Assembly (NCBI RefSeq): GCF_028583425.1 | Contig: NC_072805.1 | Coordinates: 17,184,001 to 17,248,000, forward strand | Direction of reading: 5' to 3' | Source: Eublepharis macularius | Taxonomy: Eukaryota > Chordata > Lepidosauria > Squamata > Eublepharidae | Length of the DNA: 64,000 nucleotides | In this document: positions 42,530 through 55,769 of the stretch, piece after piece | Layout: the number at the start of each line of letters is the position of its first letter | Position numbering within the stretch: the first letter of the stretch is position 1 | Notes under the pieces: model-generated | What the model was told of the DNA's origin: nothing | Database searches by the model: none | What the model saw: only the letters and a program-made list of their open reading frames with translations | Translations under genes and position numbers: made by a program

Positions 42530-42930
42530 ACTACAGAGGAGCCCAGTATTGGTCGGGACTAAAGCACTCTACCATTGATTACATCCTCATTTCGCAAGAT
42601 CTTTATGATGACCATATTTATTTTATGATTGATATAAGAACGGAAAGTGACCATTTGCCTCTAAATCTTAAAAAGATCAATCCACCAAAACTCCCTAGGA
42701 GTTGGTCCTGTCTCAAAGTAACTAAACCCAATAGCTCAAATCAAAGAGGTAGATCTAGAATTAAATGGTCCTCTCATATTAATGACAACTTTTGTTCTTG
42801 GACACAATCTGCAAATGGTCAGTTTTTCTTAGACACTCTTAGAGGAGCCCAGTACACACAGCATCTGAGGATCCCAGTAGCCTCAGGAAACATATTGGAA
42901 GTGCTGAAAAGCCGAACTGGCTGAACCATT
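42530..42930 (+). mobile_element. LINE endonuclease fragment
   Basis: STIDYILISQDLYDDHIYF followed by TESDHLPL is the C-terminal part of an apurinic-type endonuclease (SDH motif) from a CR1/L2-group LINE. It ends without an RT domain, so only this piece remains. Confidence 0.65.
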
Positions 42931-44609
42931 ATGGGAGCTGTTGCAACCATGCAAGTGACCTGCCACCCTATCCTCTTGTCTTCTTAATTGTTTGGCATCC
43001 TATAGCTGAGTTTCTGCACAGCCCCCTTAGATTAGGTCTGTGGTTGTGTTTTTGTGTTTGGAGAACTATTGAGGGGGTGTCTTTGTACAAGCATGCTGTT
43101 TTGTACTCCAAGTGGCTATCAAAGCATAGCTTGAGGCAGTCTTTTGGGCTCTGCCCATTCAGGATCCACACAAGGTCATGTAACGTCCCCCGCCCAGTTA
43201 TTACATGTATTGATACACAGAATACAACTGACAAACGTCACAGGGCCCTATTAAGTAATGCTGGTAATTTGAGCGATCTACCCCACCTCATGCCCACGTA
43301 GTTTTGATTTGTCTGGCTACAATCCTACACAGAGTTAGGCACGCCTGTCATGTTTTGTGTTTAAATAATTTAGATTTTATTTCTGCTTGCTAATGTGGGG
43401 TGTTTTAAGTTGTTGTTAGTTAAAATGGAGTCTTCTGAGGAAAGAAGTAGGGTGGGGGTGGATGGGTGAGTGGAGTGAAATCTGATTGGACAGTAGCTGC
43501 ACCATGGAAGGAGTGAACTGGAGTTTTGAGAGAGTGTGCTGAGAGAAAGTATTCATGCTAGGCAGAGCAGGCAACCTGTGTGGAAGGCTAAACAGGGTTT
43601 TATTCTAGTTGTCAGGCAATCTGTGTGGAACCTGAAGTGTTTTAGTGTTCCTGAGAGACATTTATTCTTACAAATTAAATGAAACTGTGTGTTTTCTAAG
43701 GGAATCTGTATCTGAGTGGTATTCAGAGGAATTCTGTTGAAGACAGGCAAAGCGTGTGTGTGCCTGGGGCAGTCTATGTATATCTGAGAGAGAACTTCTT
43801 CTGTCTAAGAAAGGAAAACTGTGTGTGCATTTCACACAGAAAGTCTGTGTATATCTGAGCGAGAGACTGATCTAGCCAAATCAAGCAAGCTGTGTGGAAA
43901 GGCTTGAGTTAATCTTTAAGTGAATGTGGGAGTTTATTCTATTTACGAAGACTGAGTAGAAAATTACTTTGTGTGGCTGAGTCTGTGAAAAGAACAGACT
44001 ATTTTTGAAAGCACCAAACTTAAGAAATAGTCTGAAACCAATACACTTATCAAAATGCTGCAACCATCAAGAAAAAATGATCCTTTCTTATCTCACAGCC
44101 ACCCTCATGTACTAACCTTTACTATCAAGTTACTATATTTAACATGCCTTCCTATATTACAAGTTGCAACAAGGAGCTCTGAGGTGAAAACCTTTAGTGG
44201 CAGGAAAAAACTTTTGAGGGAGTCAGGGAGGCAGCAATATATAGGTCACAGAAACACAGAAGGAAAAGTGTTCTTGAGGCAAATGTTCGAGTAACGTAGA
44301 AACACCTAAGCTCCATGTGAGTGGAAATATAAAAAGTGTTTATTGGACCAGGGCCCTCCTGAGGTATAAGTTCAAGGTAATGTAAGGAGGAGCTGATTTA
44401 AGGTCCAAAGCAAAAGGAACAAGGTTTAAAAGGTTTAAAAACAAGCAAAAGGAACAAGGTTTAAAAACAAGCAAAGCTTTAAAGGTGGTAATAAAAAAAT
44501 AAGTGAAAATGTTAAATAACGTGAGGTGGTCTTTGGCACACCTAAACTCATTTTGAATCAATGGCCTTAGGAACAGATAATGTCTCTACAGAGGGTCAGA
44601 CAATAACTT
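42931..44609. other. Intergenic stretch, no gene recognised
   Basis: Contains repeated CTGTGTGGAA / CTGTGTATATCTGAG phrases (43570-43900) and a short tandem AAAGGAACAAGGTTTAAAA (about 44408-44470), suggestive of an old repeat element leader. No coding frame or family identified. Confidence 0.4.
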
Positions 44610-45115
44610 CTGTTTCTCAGTTTCTGAAGAGTGTTTCCCTGCATGAGAATATTTATGTGGCCCTACTTTAAAAATTCAGACTTCCCCAAGAAATCTGAGG
44701 CTGTATATACAGATGTTCTCATTTTATTCTAACAATCCTGGTTGAAATTCAGATCTGTTCCTCTTTGCCGTACAAGACCAACACCCCACCCTTTTTAAAC
44801 AGTGCCCTTTCTATGTTTTGATGGTAGCAATTAACAATGTTACATCATCTACCCATGGCAAAGCTTGGTCATTTCATTAACTTTTGGGATCTTTTATTAT
44901 TAGAATTTTCTTTTTGAAAAAAGATTATTTGAACACAGTTTGGTCTGCTGTCAGATTGACACTACTCACTACCTTACACTGGCTCTCCGTCAGAGTTTTG
45001 AGGGTGATTTGGTCCAACTTTCTAGCATTAGCACAGAAGTTTGTTCTTGTTTTGGAGCAGTATATTCCAGGATAGAGTTCAACCTTATGTATCTTTTGAA
45101 TACATTTGAAGAATT
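44610..45115 (+). repeat. Diverged direct repeat, copy 1
   Basis: Aligns with 52588-53060 and, for its last about 70 bp, with 53552-53613 (shared phrases TTTTATTCTAACAATCCTG, TACAAGACCAACACCCCA, ATATTCCAGGATAGAG, TATCTTTTGAATACAT). Family unknown; may be an interspersed repeat or an old local duplication. Confidence 0.65.
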
Positions 45116-46429
45116 ATGGTAACATTTATGCTTCATCATTCAGCAGCAAGAGAGGTTGCAAGGTGAGAAAAAGAGTACTCCAAACAGAACAGGAAATGTT
45201 ATCATTAAAGAGGATCCTTCTATGTACTACTGTACTATATGAGTAGGTTGGAGAGGGCTTTTTAAAAATTATTCTACATAAAACTATTTGTAGCCATGCT
45301 GTTCTCTGGTTCTGCACCAGCAATGCATGTGGGCAAGCATTTTACTTGCACCATCTAGAATGCAGGTAGGTCTGCAGTCTGGGGAAGGAGAATAGAGGCA
45401 AAAACTATTCCCTCTTATGGGGCAAGGGATGTGACAGACAGGACTGGTTCCAGCTCTCTCCTTAGAAACAGCCAATGTGAGCTGGCAGAATGCTGGAGCA
45501 CTGACAGTTGGAGTCTGTAGGAAAGAGTTCCTGAGGAGAGGTGGTTTTGGAAGCTGCTGAGAGGAGAAGCAGAAAGATCGCTGGCTGTTGATCGGTTGAT
45601 ACATATTAAGCATTCCCTATTTAAGTCTGTGGAAGCAGAGAGGACCAGGTGTGGATTTGGGTCAGAGCTCTATGCCTGAAAATTAGAGCTTAGACAGATG
45701 CTGTGTTGTGACTGCCCCAAATTTTCTGGGAACCCCAGACCTGTTATAACAAGCTTTATGCTGGGTGGCGGTGTGTAAGGGAGTCACATAAAATGTTAGA
45801 TCAGTGGTAGGATTCATACCCCAAAGCAAGGATGTTCTTGAGGTAAAAGCCTGGGTAAGGTAGAAAATACCTGTAGCTGTGTGTCTGAGGGAAGAAATTC
45901 AGTTACTGAAGAAAACCCTTCTAAGGTAAAATATTTCTGCTCCACATGAAATATTCTGTGTACATGGAGCGGTAAAAACGGGGGGGGGGACTGCCCCCAG
46001 GCTATTTTGACATGGGAAAAGGCTTGAAGGGGAAGGGAATAGCCCCTCCTCCCCCGCAGAGGTATTTTGAGGCCATTTGAATCTCCTTTGTATTTTAATA
46101 GCCATTTACTTTTTAACTGCTGTATGGCTGAAGAAATTCAGATCCAACTCTTTTAAAACCTTTAGAGGGGCGATCAGGGGCAATTTCAGATGTGTCCCCA
46201 AGTCCTAACACCCATCTGCTGGCCCCTGGGATGGGATATCACCTTACCCTGAAAGACTTTTATTACGTATGGTATATAAGAACCTGTTGGGGAGGGGGGA
46301 ATTGAAAAAAGCCCTCCCCAAGGTTTCCCACCGGAATATTTATTATGTTCTGCCTGTTCCCACCTTGTGGAATGTTTTTGGGTTTTTAATATATTCTGCC
46401 TGTTCCCACCTCATGGAATATTGAGCAAC
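45116..46429. other. Intergenic stretch, nothing recognised
   Basis: No gene, repeat family or RNA gene that I can support. Confidence 0.4.
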
Positions 46430-46560
46430 TTGGGTTGCCGCCCAAATGTATGTTATGATTTTAATGTTGTTTTTATTGTAATTATTTATTCATGTAGCAA
46501 TCTGCTCTGAGCCCATTTATGGGGAGAGTGGATTTAAAAAAACCAATAAATAATAATAAA
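46430..46560 (+). mobile_element. L2-like 3' tail
   Basis: TTGTTTTTATTGTAATTATT, then GCTCTGAGCCCATTTATGGG and an AATAAATAATAATAAA tail, the usual L2 3' end pattern in lizards. Short and decayed. Confidence 0.45.
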
Positions 46561-47097
46561 ATAATTTTTAAACCCTTTGGTAAAAAGAAATCTTAAAATT
46601 GCTGCAACCGCTCTTTGGGCATTCTCAGTTACATGGGAAAGCTGAGCTCTTCATGAGCCAGTGACTCTGGCTCCCTCTCTTCACCATGAGCTGTAACTTT
46701 TTCTATAGGCCTAGTTTGGCTTTAAAATGAAACAGACTGGTTTGCTACTTGGAGAAGAACTGAGTTCTTTCCACATGTTTTTTCTTGTTCCTGTACTTTA
46801 GCAGAAAATCACATGTCAGTTCTCAGGTGTTGATTAATTCTTGTGATGGGAAGCTGCACTGCAGCACCGCTTCTGGCATATGCACCAGTATTAAAATGCA
46901 GCATACGATCCAGCATTGAATTTGATACTCTACATGCAAGATGCATATTAAAAGCAACTTCTCAGTCTTTAGTTCAGTTTATTCCATCTTAACAGCCCAT
47001 AGGCCAAACACTATAAACGAAATGTAAGAATTAAAAATAAAAAATAAAATTTAAGAATTAAAAATAACAGTAAAACAAAAGTTTGACACATCCACAA

Positions 47098-47345
47098 TAT
47101 AGCCAGTTTGATGTAGTGGTTAAGAGTGCGAGACTTTAATCTGGAAAACAGGGTTTGATTCCCCACTCCTCCACGTGAAGCCAGCTGGGTGACTTTGGGT
47201 CAGTCACAGCTTCTAGGAGCTCTCTCAGCCCCACTCACCTCACAGGGTGTTTTGTTATGAGAATAATAATAACATACTTTGTAAACCGCTCTGAGTGAGT
47301 GTTAAGTCATCCTGAAGGGCGGTATATAAATCAAATGTTGTTGCT
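47098..47345 (+). mobile_element. tRNA-derived SINE (GCCAGTTTGATGTAGTGG family)
   Basis: TAGCCAGTTTGATGTAGTGG head, GGGTTTGATTCCCC B-box-like segment, GGGTGACTTTGGGTCAGTCA body and a GGTATATAAATCAAATGTTG tail; near-complete sister of 11390-11634. Confidence 0.8.
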
Positions 47346-48770
47346 GTAGTTTTTGCAAAGGCTATTCAGAAGCAATCTTAATCGTAAAGAGTCAGGAATG
47401 GATTGGCCAAGTACTTCAATAGCCATTTCTAAGAAATGTATCTCTGGCTATTGCATGTTTTGGTCAGACGAAAAAGGTATGAGACAATGAGTCAACTACA
47501 TCCAAAGGGCAGTCACAGAAGCACTGGCCTGAAGGTGTCTTGAGGAAACAGCCCTTCATCTGCGCTGTTGGCAACGCATTGCAACGTGCGATCATGTATA
47601 ATCACCTCAGTTTTGCAACTGCCAGCACATTAAGATAATGAGGTAGGTTAAACGAAGTAGAACACTTAATTCCCGCATTGGCTAGCATTTTCGTGCCGCA
47701 CCCTTTTGAAGGGAGATCCAGTCCTGTTTAAGCAGTTTCTCTATAAGTGGGACTCCTTTCAGTTAAAATTCTTGTATTCCATGAACCTATTTGGTTTATT
47801 TCCATGTTCACGGTTTTGTTCCACTTTGACCGACAGCACTCATGGGCTGCTGATCAATGAGGACTGGAAGGTCTTCTCCAGAGCTTTGCAGCCTGTACTT
47901 AAAGCTGACTATGGCTTTCAAGATCAGTGTTGAAATTTTGGGAAGGACTCATTCGAGTTGTATGACTGCAGAAGCTATACGTGGTGGTAGAGCAAGTATT
48001 TTGCGGAAGAAGGTTAACCGGAGATTGACAAGTTTTTCTATTAAGACGAGGAACCCGATCTGGGAACCGTACAATATGTGTGGTATCACAAGAGCCTTCT
48101 ATGCCTTCAAAAGCGCTGGCCCATATTGCACTCCTTGGATAAAGAAGAACTTCGTTAAATTCAGTAAAGCTAAGCTGATTTTCTGTTTGAGATACTGAAT
48201 GTGCTTGGAACAAGATAAATTGGACTGGAAGACAATCTATATATATAAAGACAAGTGTCTTGACTGACTCATCAACACCCAGCCTGGACCTAGAAACATG
48301 CAATTTGGGGAGAACATTCCTTTCATGGTGTAAACATCCACTAAGAAGGAATGTTAAGAAACTTGCCCCCTAAGGGGGTAAAAAGTGGTAAAATGTGTTT
48401 TCTCAAAGGGATACAACTTCCCTATGTGGCTGGGAGGCTGCTGCCTGCTTGCACCCCCACCCACTACCAGCTTGGCTACTCTTCCCTGATTGGGCCACCT
48501 TTCAAGGTCTTTTGTGTATGCGATTTGATTGGTCCTCAGCCCCAACACTCTACAGTATGCAGTTGCTGTTGGGAGTCACTGAATGTGTCCTGAGGTAAAA
48601 TGCATCTCCCAGTCTTCCCCTAAAAGTTCACTAGGGTTGCCAATCTCCAGTATTATAACTGGATTCAAAGTAGTTAAATACTATAGCATGGGCATCAAGC
48701 TAGTTCCAAGACATCTAAATGTATTATCCTGTTGTAATCTGTAAGCACAAATTTTCCATCTATTATTTAA
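47346..48770. other. Intergenic stretch, no gene recognised
   Basis: Short open frames occur (for example 47706-48198) but none carries a recognisable domain or codon pattern. Confidence 0.4.
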
Positions 48771-49260
48771 TCATTTTGTTGACTTTGAGAACACTCTAAT
48801 TTTGGATTTATCTTCATTTATCTGCAAGAGCTGGCTATGACAACAAGCAATGAATGCTTTTATAGCATGCTTTAGTCTGATCTGAGTTCTGGAGAGCAAG
48901 ACAAGGTCGTTAGTATATAGCAAGGCATGCACTGGGTGATTTCCCAGACAAAGTGTGTGGGAAGAAATACCTTGGAAGCTTGGAACAAAGTCATTTAGAT
49001 ATGTTGAATAGATGTGGTGCAAGAACACAGCCCTGGTGTACACTTGTTTGGACAGGTATTTGGCTTGATAGAGATCCCAATTTCTTTAAAGTTTTTAGAA
49101 TAGAGTTTCATTATCAGCTTTAACAGTCACTTGGGCAGACACACAGCATTAAGTTTCTTCCATAGTCTTGCATGTGACACAGAATCAAAGGCAGCTCTTA
49201 GCTCAATAAACACGGCATATAAGGAACCAGGTGTGTCCACCAGGTATTTTCTTACCAGCT
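48771..49260 (-). mobile_element. Non-LTR reverse transcriptase fragment
   Basis: Minus strand: AVFIELRAAFDSVS and ARLWKKLNAVCLPK (49220-49100), then HALLYTNDLVLLSRTQI with the catalytic YADD decayed to YTND, and QLLQINEDKSKIRVFSK. In-frame breaks show it is dead. Clade not identified. Confidence 0.65.
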
Positions 49261-49263
49261 AGT

Positions 49264-49620
49264 GTTGCAAGGTCTCCTCACCCTCATGGCAGGAGTCTTA
49301 ACACTCGCACACATGTGCACGCCCGGGCTGCACAATGATGTCACTTCTGGGAAGTGACATCATTGTGCAGGATCTTGTGCCACCCCTGGGACTGCTCCTG
49401 TGCTCTGCAGTGGGCTGATTTTGGCCTGTTTGAGGCCAAAGTGTGCCTGTTTGGGGCTGAAGTGGGTCGGCTGCAGAGCATGCCATGAAGGTCCTGGAGC
49501 ACTCCTGCGCTTCACAATGTGCTGATTTGGGCCCCAAAAGCACCCATGCAACATGTTTGGGGCACAAACATGGGTGCCTGCTGTGCTGCCCGATTTTGAT
49601 TTTACCGATTTTACCACATG
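49264..49620. repeat. Palindrome-rich unclassified repeat
   Basis: Contains a hairpin GCACAATGATGTCACTTC / GAAGTGACATCATTGTGC (about 49330-49370) and GC-rich words. The same hairpin, more decayed, recurs at about 54697-54740, so this is a family. Confidence 0.55.
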
Positions 49621-50002
49621 TCAGTCAACAGGGGTGGTATACTTCATTATATGTAGATGCAATAAACTATATGTGAGCAGTACCACCTGACAACTTACAG
49701 TACGCCTGTTAGAACATATCTCTCGCATCCATTCAAATGTTGTTGAGGCCCCCTTAGTTGAACATTTTCATGCATGTAAACATCGCGAGGATGGGTTCTA
49801 ATACACTGTGTTGTTTGGGGGGCAGAAACTCCCACTGTGTCTTTTGCACAGAACTTTATTAAGAAAAGAGGCACTGTGGATACACACACTGAAAACCTTG
49901 AAACCCAACAGTTTGAACAGTGAACTAGATCTATCCTGTTTTTTGGAAAAACATTTTATCTGTGACTCTTTAGATGTACATTACTGTGAGTTTCCTTTAA
50001 AT

Positions 50003-50252
50003 CGGGGCTTTTTTTCAGCTGGAACATGGTGGAATGGAGTTCCGGAACCTCTTGAAAATGGTCACATGGCTGGTGGCCCCGCCCCCTGATCTCCAGACAG
50101 AGGGGAGTTGAGATTGCCCTCCATGCCGCAGAGGGCAATCTCAACTCCCCTCTGTCTGGAGATCAGGGGGCGGGGCCACCAGCCATGTGACCATTTTCTC
50201 CGAGGGCAACCCACTGAGTTCCACCCCCTCTTTTCCCAGAAAAAAAGGCCTG
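50003..50252. mobile_element. hAT-type palindromic element (CAGGGCTTTTTTTC ends)
   Basis: Perfect 8-bp target duplications CTTTAAAT (49995-50002 and 50253-50260). Ends CGGGGCTTTTTTTCAGCTGG and CCAGAAAAAAAGGCCTG. The centre is a long palindrome around GATCTCCAGACAGAGGGGAG. A sister element is at 61351-61703. Confidence 0.85.
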
Positions 50253-50260
50253 CTTTAAAT

Positions 50261-51506
50261 CATTGTGCTTTGGTAATTATGTAGTCTTTATATTCCTGCT
50301 TATACAAGTGGGCTGTGCATGAGGATGCTGGTCTGACTCATGACTGTTTGATCTAATGGTGCTATTAATTATTAACTGCATGATTTTTGGTAAGACTGTT
50401 CTTAAAACCTTTTAGGCCATTTAGGCAAAAAGAATGATTAATGATGAACTGTATCATTTTATCATATGTGGGAAACAACTTGTCCTGGAGGGAATGGAAA
50501 GACGTATTTAATATTGTGGGGTTTTTTTAGTAATGTTGTAAACTGCTTTGAGGACCTTATGGTTCAAAAGTGGGGATATGAATACAATTATGTTTTTGTG
50601 GCATCATAGTGTACGATGTAAGGTACGCCACGTCCTGGCATGGATAAATCGTTTTATCCGTTGGACTGTTGAATACAAGGAGACCTGGAATGTATGTTTC
50701 TCATGAGCTTCATCGGCCTTTGCTTAACATGTTTCAAGCAGTTAGGAAAGCCTGAAGCCTTTTGCAGACATGGATGAGTTTCAAGTGGGAGTTGGATGGT
50801 CCCGGGGGAATTTTTGGCCAGCAAAGGAGGAGCTTGGCAAAACAGCTGACTCATAATCAGCAGAGCTCTGGTTGCTGTGGCAGTCAAAGATTGCCTCGCA
50901 AGTCGTTCTGTCTCACACACAGTCCTGTGGATTCATTGCTGGAATTCCGAGAGGTAAGTTCCAAGGCTTCTTTGCAGGAATTCTCCCCCCCCCCTTTCCC
51001 GCAGGTGCCTTCTGGTTATAGTCCAAAGTGGTTTGGGTATAGATCAGCCCTGCCAAGCTGCTATTTTTGAAAAGTTTACAAATCTCTCCTGTAAGGATCA
51101 TCTTCCGGTTCTATCAGGCAGCATTTTGTTAATTTCAGCCGCAGGCAGCTGTAAACAGAGATTATGCCACCACAGCCTGCAACATGGATTAACTTCTCTC
51201 ATGCCCCAGTGCAGTGGACAGACAGCATGGTTTATGAAGTGAAGCATTTGGAGATTTAAAAGATGCGTTCCCTGAATACTCTCAGGAACATCACATTAAA
51301 AAAAAAAATCTCAAGAAAGGGCTTCTAGAGAAATGGGTCTCTTGAGCCTTTGTATTTGAACTGCTTCTAATTATCAAGAAAATAGTTGTTAAATGTTTTC
51401 CATTCTGCTGAAGCAAAGTTGTTGTGAAATGTGCCATCCTAAATTGTAAAGAGGCACTGATTTTATTAATTTCAGTTGTTAACCCAATTTGGAATAATAT
51501 AATTAG
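50261..51506. other. Intergenic stretch, no gene recognised
   Basis: A donor-like GAGAGgtaagt occurs at about 50950 but no coding exon can be tied to it. Confidence 0.35.
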
Positions 51507-51960
51507 GTACAGACATGGGCATGAACGGAAAAAAAACCCCGAACACCCTGTTCGTCGTTCGGTGCCATCCACGAACAACGAACAATGAACATGGATGGAC
51601 ATGAACTGTTCCCGGACATGTTCGTTGTTCGTTGTTTGTGGGGGCCAGAACCCCCCACAACCCCAACCTCCCCACTTAGCCCCCCTCCCCTCAAACCCAC
51701 TCACCTGGCCCTTTAAAGATTCCTTTAAACTATCAGCTGGCAGGCAGCAGGGGGGATTCCCCCCGCCACCTGCCAGCTGATAGTTTAAAGGGCCCTTTCC
51801 TGCCATGTGCAAGGGGCAGGGCCCTTTAAACACTCCACAAACTGACCTTCCCAATGTCCAATACTCACCAAATTTGCAGGGGACATAGTCCTCACTGTCC
51901 TGTGAAGACCCCCCAAGTTTCAGAGAAATTGGCTCTGGTACCTCCAACCGGGAGGGGCAT
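51507..51960. mobile_element. Truncated hAT-type element (AGACATGGGCATGAACGG end)
   Basis: Shares its left end and interior (TATCAGCTGGCAGGCAGC, CCACCAAATTTGCAGGGGAC-like phrases) with the complete element at 59775-60445; its right end is missing. Confidence 0.65.
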
Positions 51961-52587
51961 AATGCATAATGCATCTTGTGAGCAGCATTACACTACAAGC
52001 TTTTGGCCTATGGACTTGCACTTGCTTATTTTAATTAAGTTTCCATCTGGCCTAGTTGCTGAGTCATATTTTTATATTTACCCTGCGTGTTAGCGTGCTC
52101 CAGATCTCTTCCTTGTCGTGCTGGGTGTGGAAGAATGCCATTACATGTGTACAGTGGGCAATGATCTGTCATACGGGGTTGTAAGCTGCTGCAGTGGTCT
52201 TTGCGCTAGAGCGTGTGCAAGTGTAAGGTAAAGTTTTGATACAATGGTGATAATCTTCCTTTAAAAATTATACTTCTGCAAGAGCAGGGGAGTGGAAAGG
52301 GACTGCAGGATGCAAACCTGAGTCTGGGTAGGAGATAATTTCTTTTACTTTGCTCCGTTCTCCTTTTTTTCTGCCTGAAGTAGAACATGTGTGTGCTTAT
52401 TATCACATGGGATGGTGCATTCGATAGATTATGCATGCTTTGTAGGACACTTTTTTGTTTGCTTTGGAGGAAACAGTTTTTAGAGGTTGCACGTAAAGCT
52501 CATGTTTCAAAATTTGTCCTTTCATATTGAACTATCCATCAAGGTCCTCTGCATATCTGGCACTGAACTCCCCCATGCCTTGCAGAG

Positions 52588-53613
52588 AGCTTTATTTCTC
52601 AGCTTCGAGGATGAGAATATTTGTGTGGCCCTGCTTTTTAAAAATCAACACTTCCCCCATGAAACCGGTGGCTGTGTACGTGGATGTTACCTCATTTTAT
52701 TCTAACAATCCTGTAAACCTCGATAGACTGAAGTCATCCACCATACATCATGGCTGAAATTCAAGTCTGGTCCTCTTTTCCATACAAGACCAACACCCCA
52801 TCCTTTTTAAAACAGTGTCCTTCCTATGTTTAGATGGGAGCGAACACTCGCAAGTTTCATCCACTCCATGGCAAAGCCTTATCTTTTCATTAACTGTTGC
52901 GCTCTTTTATTATTAGATTTTTTTTTTTAGAAAAAAGATTAATTGAATACAGATTGGCCTGCTCTCAGATTGACACTAGTCACTGCCTTATGCCGGAGCT
53001 CCATCAGAATTTTTGGGGTGGATTGGTCCAACTTTCTAGCATTAGTACAAAAGTACCCGGCAATAGTGGTCACAAGTTTCATGGCTATTACATTATAGCC
53101 TACATTTTCTTACCATGAATGGAAAAGATGTATTTCTTTTAATCTTCTGAACAGCCCTTACTAAACCTCTACACCTCATTCTACGAAGTACATTGTTGAA
53201 ATTGCTTTTTGTGCTTAAATGTTGGAAGTGTCCTTCAGTTCAACCTTTTTGAACTGTTGCATGGTGTTCCAAAGATCATTCGGATAATTAAGATATCTTC
53301 GACCCTAAGATAATTTTACTCTGTCATGTGAAAGTGTCAGCCGAGAAGTCCAATATGATTTTGAGTCTGCTTGTAGCCATAAGAGTTATGTATTGAGGCT
53401 AAATTGGAAGAATTCAAATTCACCCTCAATTATGGACCATTATCAGAAAGTATGGAAGACTGTTGTAATGATGAAATTTACTTATTATGTAAGACTAAGG
53501 AATGTAGACCAATTCTTCGTAGATCAATGTAGAAAACTGGTCTGTTTTCCCTTGTTTTGGAGTAATATATTCCAGGATAGAGATCAACCTCTTGTATCTT
53601 TTGAATACATGCA
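52588..53613 (+). repeat. Diverged direct repeat, copy 2
   Basis: Matches 44610-45115. Compared with copy 1 it carries about 490 extra bases (about 53061-53551) before the shared end. Confidence 0.6.
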
Positions 53614-54659
53614 TTCCCTGAGTAGCCAGCCCCGAATTGACAGGAGCCAACCAGCAGAAAAACGAGGAGCAGGCATGCCAGGACTTACAACCAAAATTTG
53701 GATCAGATGCACTTCCACCCTCCAGTTCTAACTCAGCAGGCGAAGGCTAGCTAGCCACTCCCAGGTTCATCTGTGCCTTTGGAACGCTGCAGAAGAAGGC
53801 TGAGAGCAGAGTTACAGGTGAGGACGCACTGTGCATTTGGTTCGACAACAGCAGCTCGTTGGCAGCAAAGATTAATCTTTGCAGGATTGTGCCTGTGAAG
53901 TTGGCTGGGTACATTATGTCAGGGTGTGCTTTGGCCTCGTTATTCTGATGCTGTAACCTGATACCACAGGCAGGCAAACCAGTACAACAGGTTCAGCATC
54001 AGCTCATGGTGAGGTGGGGTAGCTGCCAGGGCCTGTGACTTTTAGTGAGGCCACTGCTGCTGAGTCCCTGTTTATGCATCTCCTCTGATGCCTGTACTTC
54101 CCACCTTTCCACCGCCTGATTGTGAGTGCTTTGTCACCTGTGGTTCTAGCTGGATATGCTATCTAGTGCTCAATCTTGCCCTGGCTTTCGCACTGATGGC
54201 CTCTTCTGCCTCACTGCTGAGATCTGGGAAGCCACTCCATCTCTTCGTCTACTGGAGGGGAGATGGAAGTGGAGAGATCTGGGAGTTGGGTCTGGTACTG
54301 GGGGAAGAAGTGGTGGAGGGAAGGGCAGTAGGGGAGGGTTGGGGACCAGGTAGCCACTTCAGCCCTTCCTCAGGAGTGGTGGTGGAGGGGATTGTTGAGG
54401 CCCCAAGAACCACTCCGTATCCTCCACTGGATTCGATCTTGTTTTCTGTTGGGATATAAAACATGGAAAGGATAGAATTCAGAAGACCACGGGCAGCACT
54501 GAATAAATGTCACCTGCAAGGAGTAACACTCTACCAACCCTCTGCCTCTGTAGCTCTCCTGCCATCCCTCCAGGCATATTCCTGCAAATTGCCAGGTCCC
54601 CGTACCCCCCCCCCCAGCAGGAGATCAGAGGCCCGGCACCTACCTTTTACTTACTCTTG
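53614..54659. other. Intergenic stretch, nothing recognised
   Basis: G-rich around 54240-54400; no gene or known repeat identified. Confidence 0.35.
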
Positions 54660-55260
54660 TTGCATGTGAGCACAGAGTGCAGAGCGCAGAGAGCCTGGCT
54701 TGTGCAATGATGCCATTTCTGGGAAGTGATGTTATCGCACGGGTCAGGGGCCACCCTGGGATAGCTCCTGTACTTCCCAGGGGGCCCAGTCAGGCCCAAT
54801 TCACCCTGATCTGGGCCCGAATTCAACCAAATCAGGCTACTGCAGAGCGTGAGAGCGCTTCTGCGCTCCACAGCAGCCCTATTTGGCCCAATTGGAGTCT
54901 GATTCCGCCCGAATACAGCCGAATCGGGCCACTGCAGTGCACAGGAGTGCTTTTGTGCTTTGCAGTGGCCCAATTTGGGCTGATTCGGGCCCAATTCAGG
55001 CTTAACCAGGCTCAAATTGGCCCAAATCCGGCTGCTGCAAAGCGCAGAAGCGCTTCCGCACCCCACAGCAAGCAAGTTCCGGCCGAATTGGGCCCAAATT
55101 CAGCTCAATCCAGCATGATTCGGGCTGATGCTGGCCTGAATTGAGCCGCTACACCACCTGGGAGCACGCCCTGGGAGGTGTGTTCCCCCCGCCAGCCAGG
55201 TAAGCAGGAGTGGGGGGTGGCGGGTGGGAGTGGGGGTTCCCCCACCCCCGGCGGGAGACT
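54660..55260. repeat. GC-rich internally repetitive unclassified repeat
   Basis: Built from degenerate GGGCCCAATTC / CAGCAGCCC..GCGCTTCTGC words repeated on both strands, with a hairpin shared with 49264-49620 at its left end. Confidence 0.55.
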
Positions 55261-55769
55261 GGCATCTCTAATCTGTTGGCTTGGCAAAGCAAAGTAGCCT
55301 GTGGTGTAATGAAGGTAGAATTTCTAAGCAGCCACTCAAAGATGATGAGAAAAAATTACCAGGAGTTTCTGCATATGTCATCTTAGGAATGGGTCAAAGA
55401 TGGAGCATTCTGGCACATTGTGACACGGCCTGCCTTTGACACACAATTCTAGTCCACAGGAACAGTTCTATGGATTTTCCTACATCCTGGGAGCTTCTTT
55501 TCTAACGGAATCAAAATTTAGCAATGCTGGCTGAAATTTTCCCTCCAAGTATGCTCTTGTTCAATTGCTTCAAAAGCCTGCGTAACAGACGTTAAGGCAT
55601 TAAATAGGCACTAAGGGTCCATGGCAACTCCTATGACAGCTTAGCCAAATTGTGAGATGTATCAAGGATTCTGTTCTATTCTTATCTCACCCTAAACCTG
55701 TCTCCCCCCCTCCCCGCCCCCACTCATGTAACTTTAGGATTTAATTGCACACTTGATCATGTGTTATTC

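Noticed and set aside
47706-48198. Possible small host gene
   Set aside because: Two short overlapping frames without domain, splice logic or conserved features.
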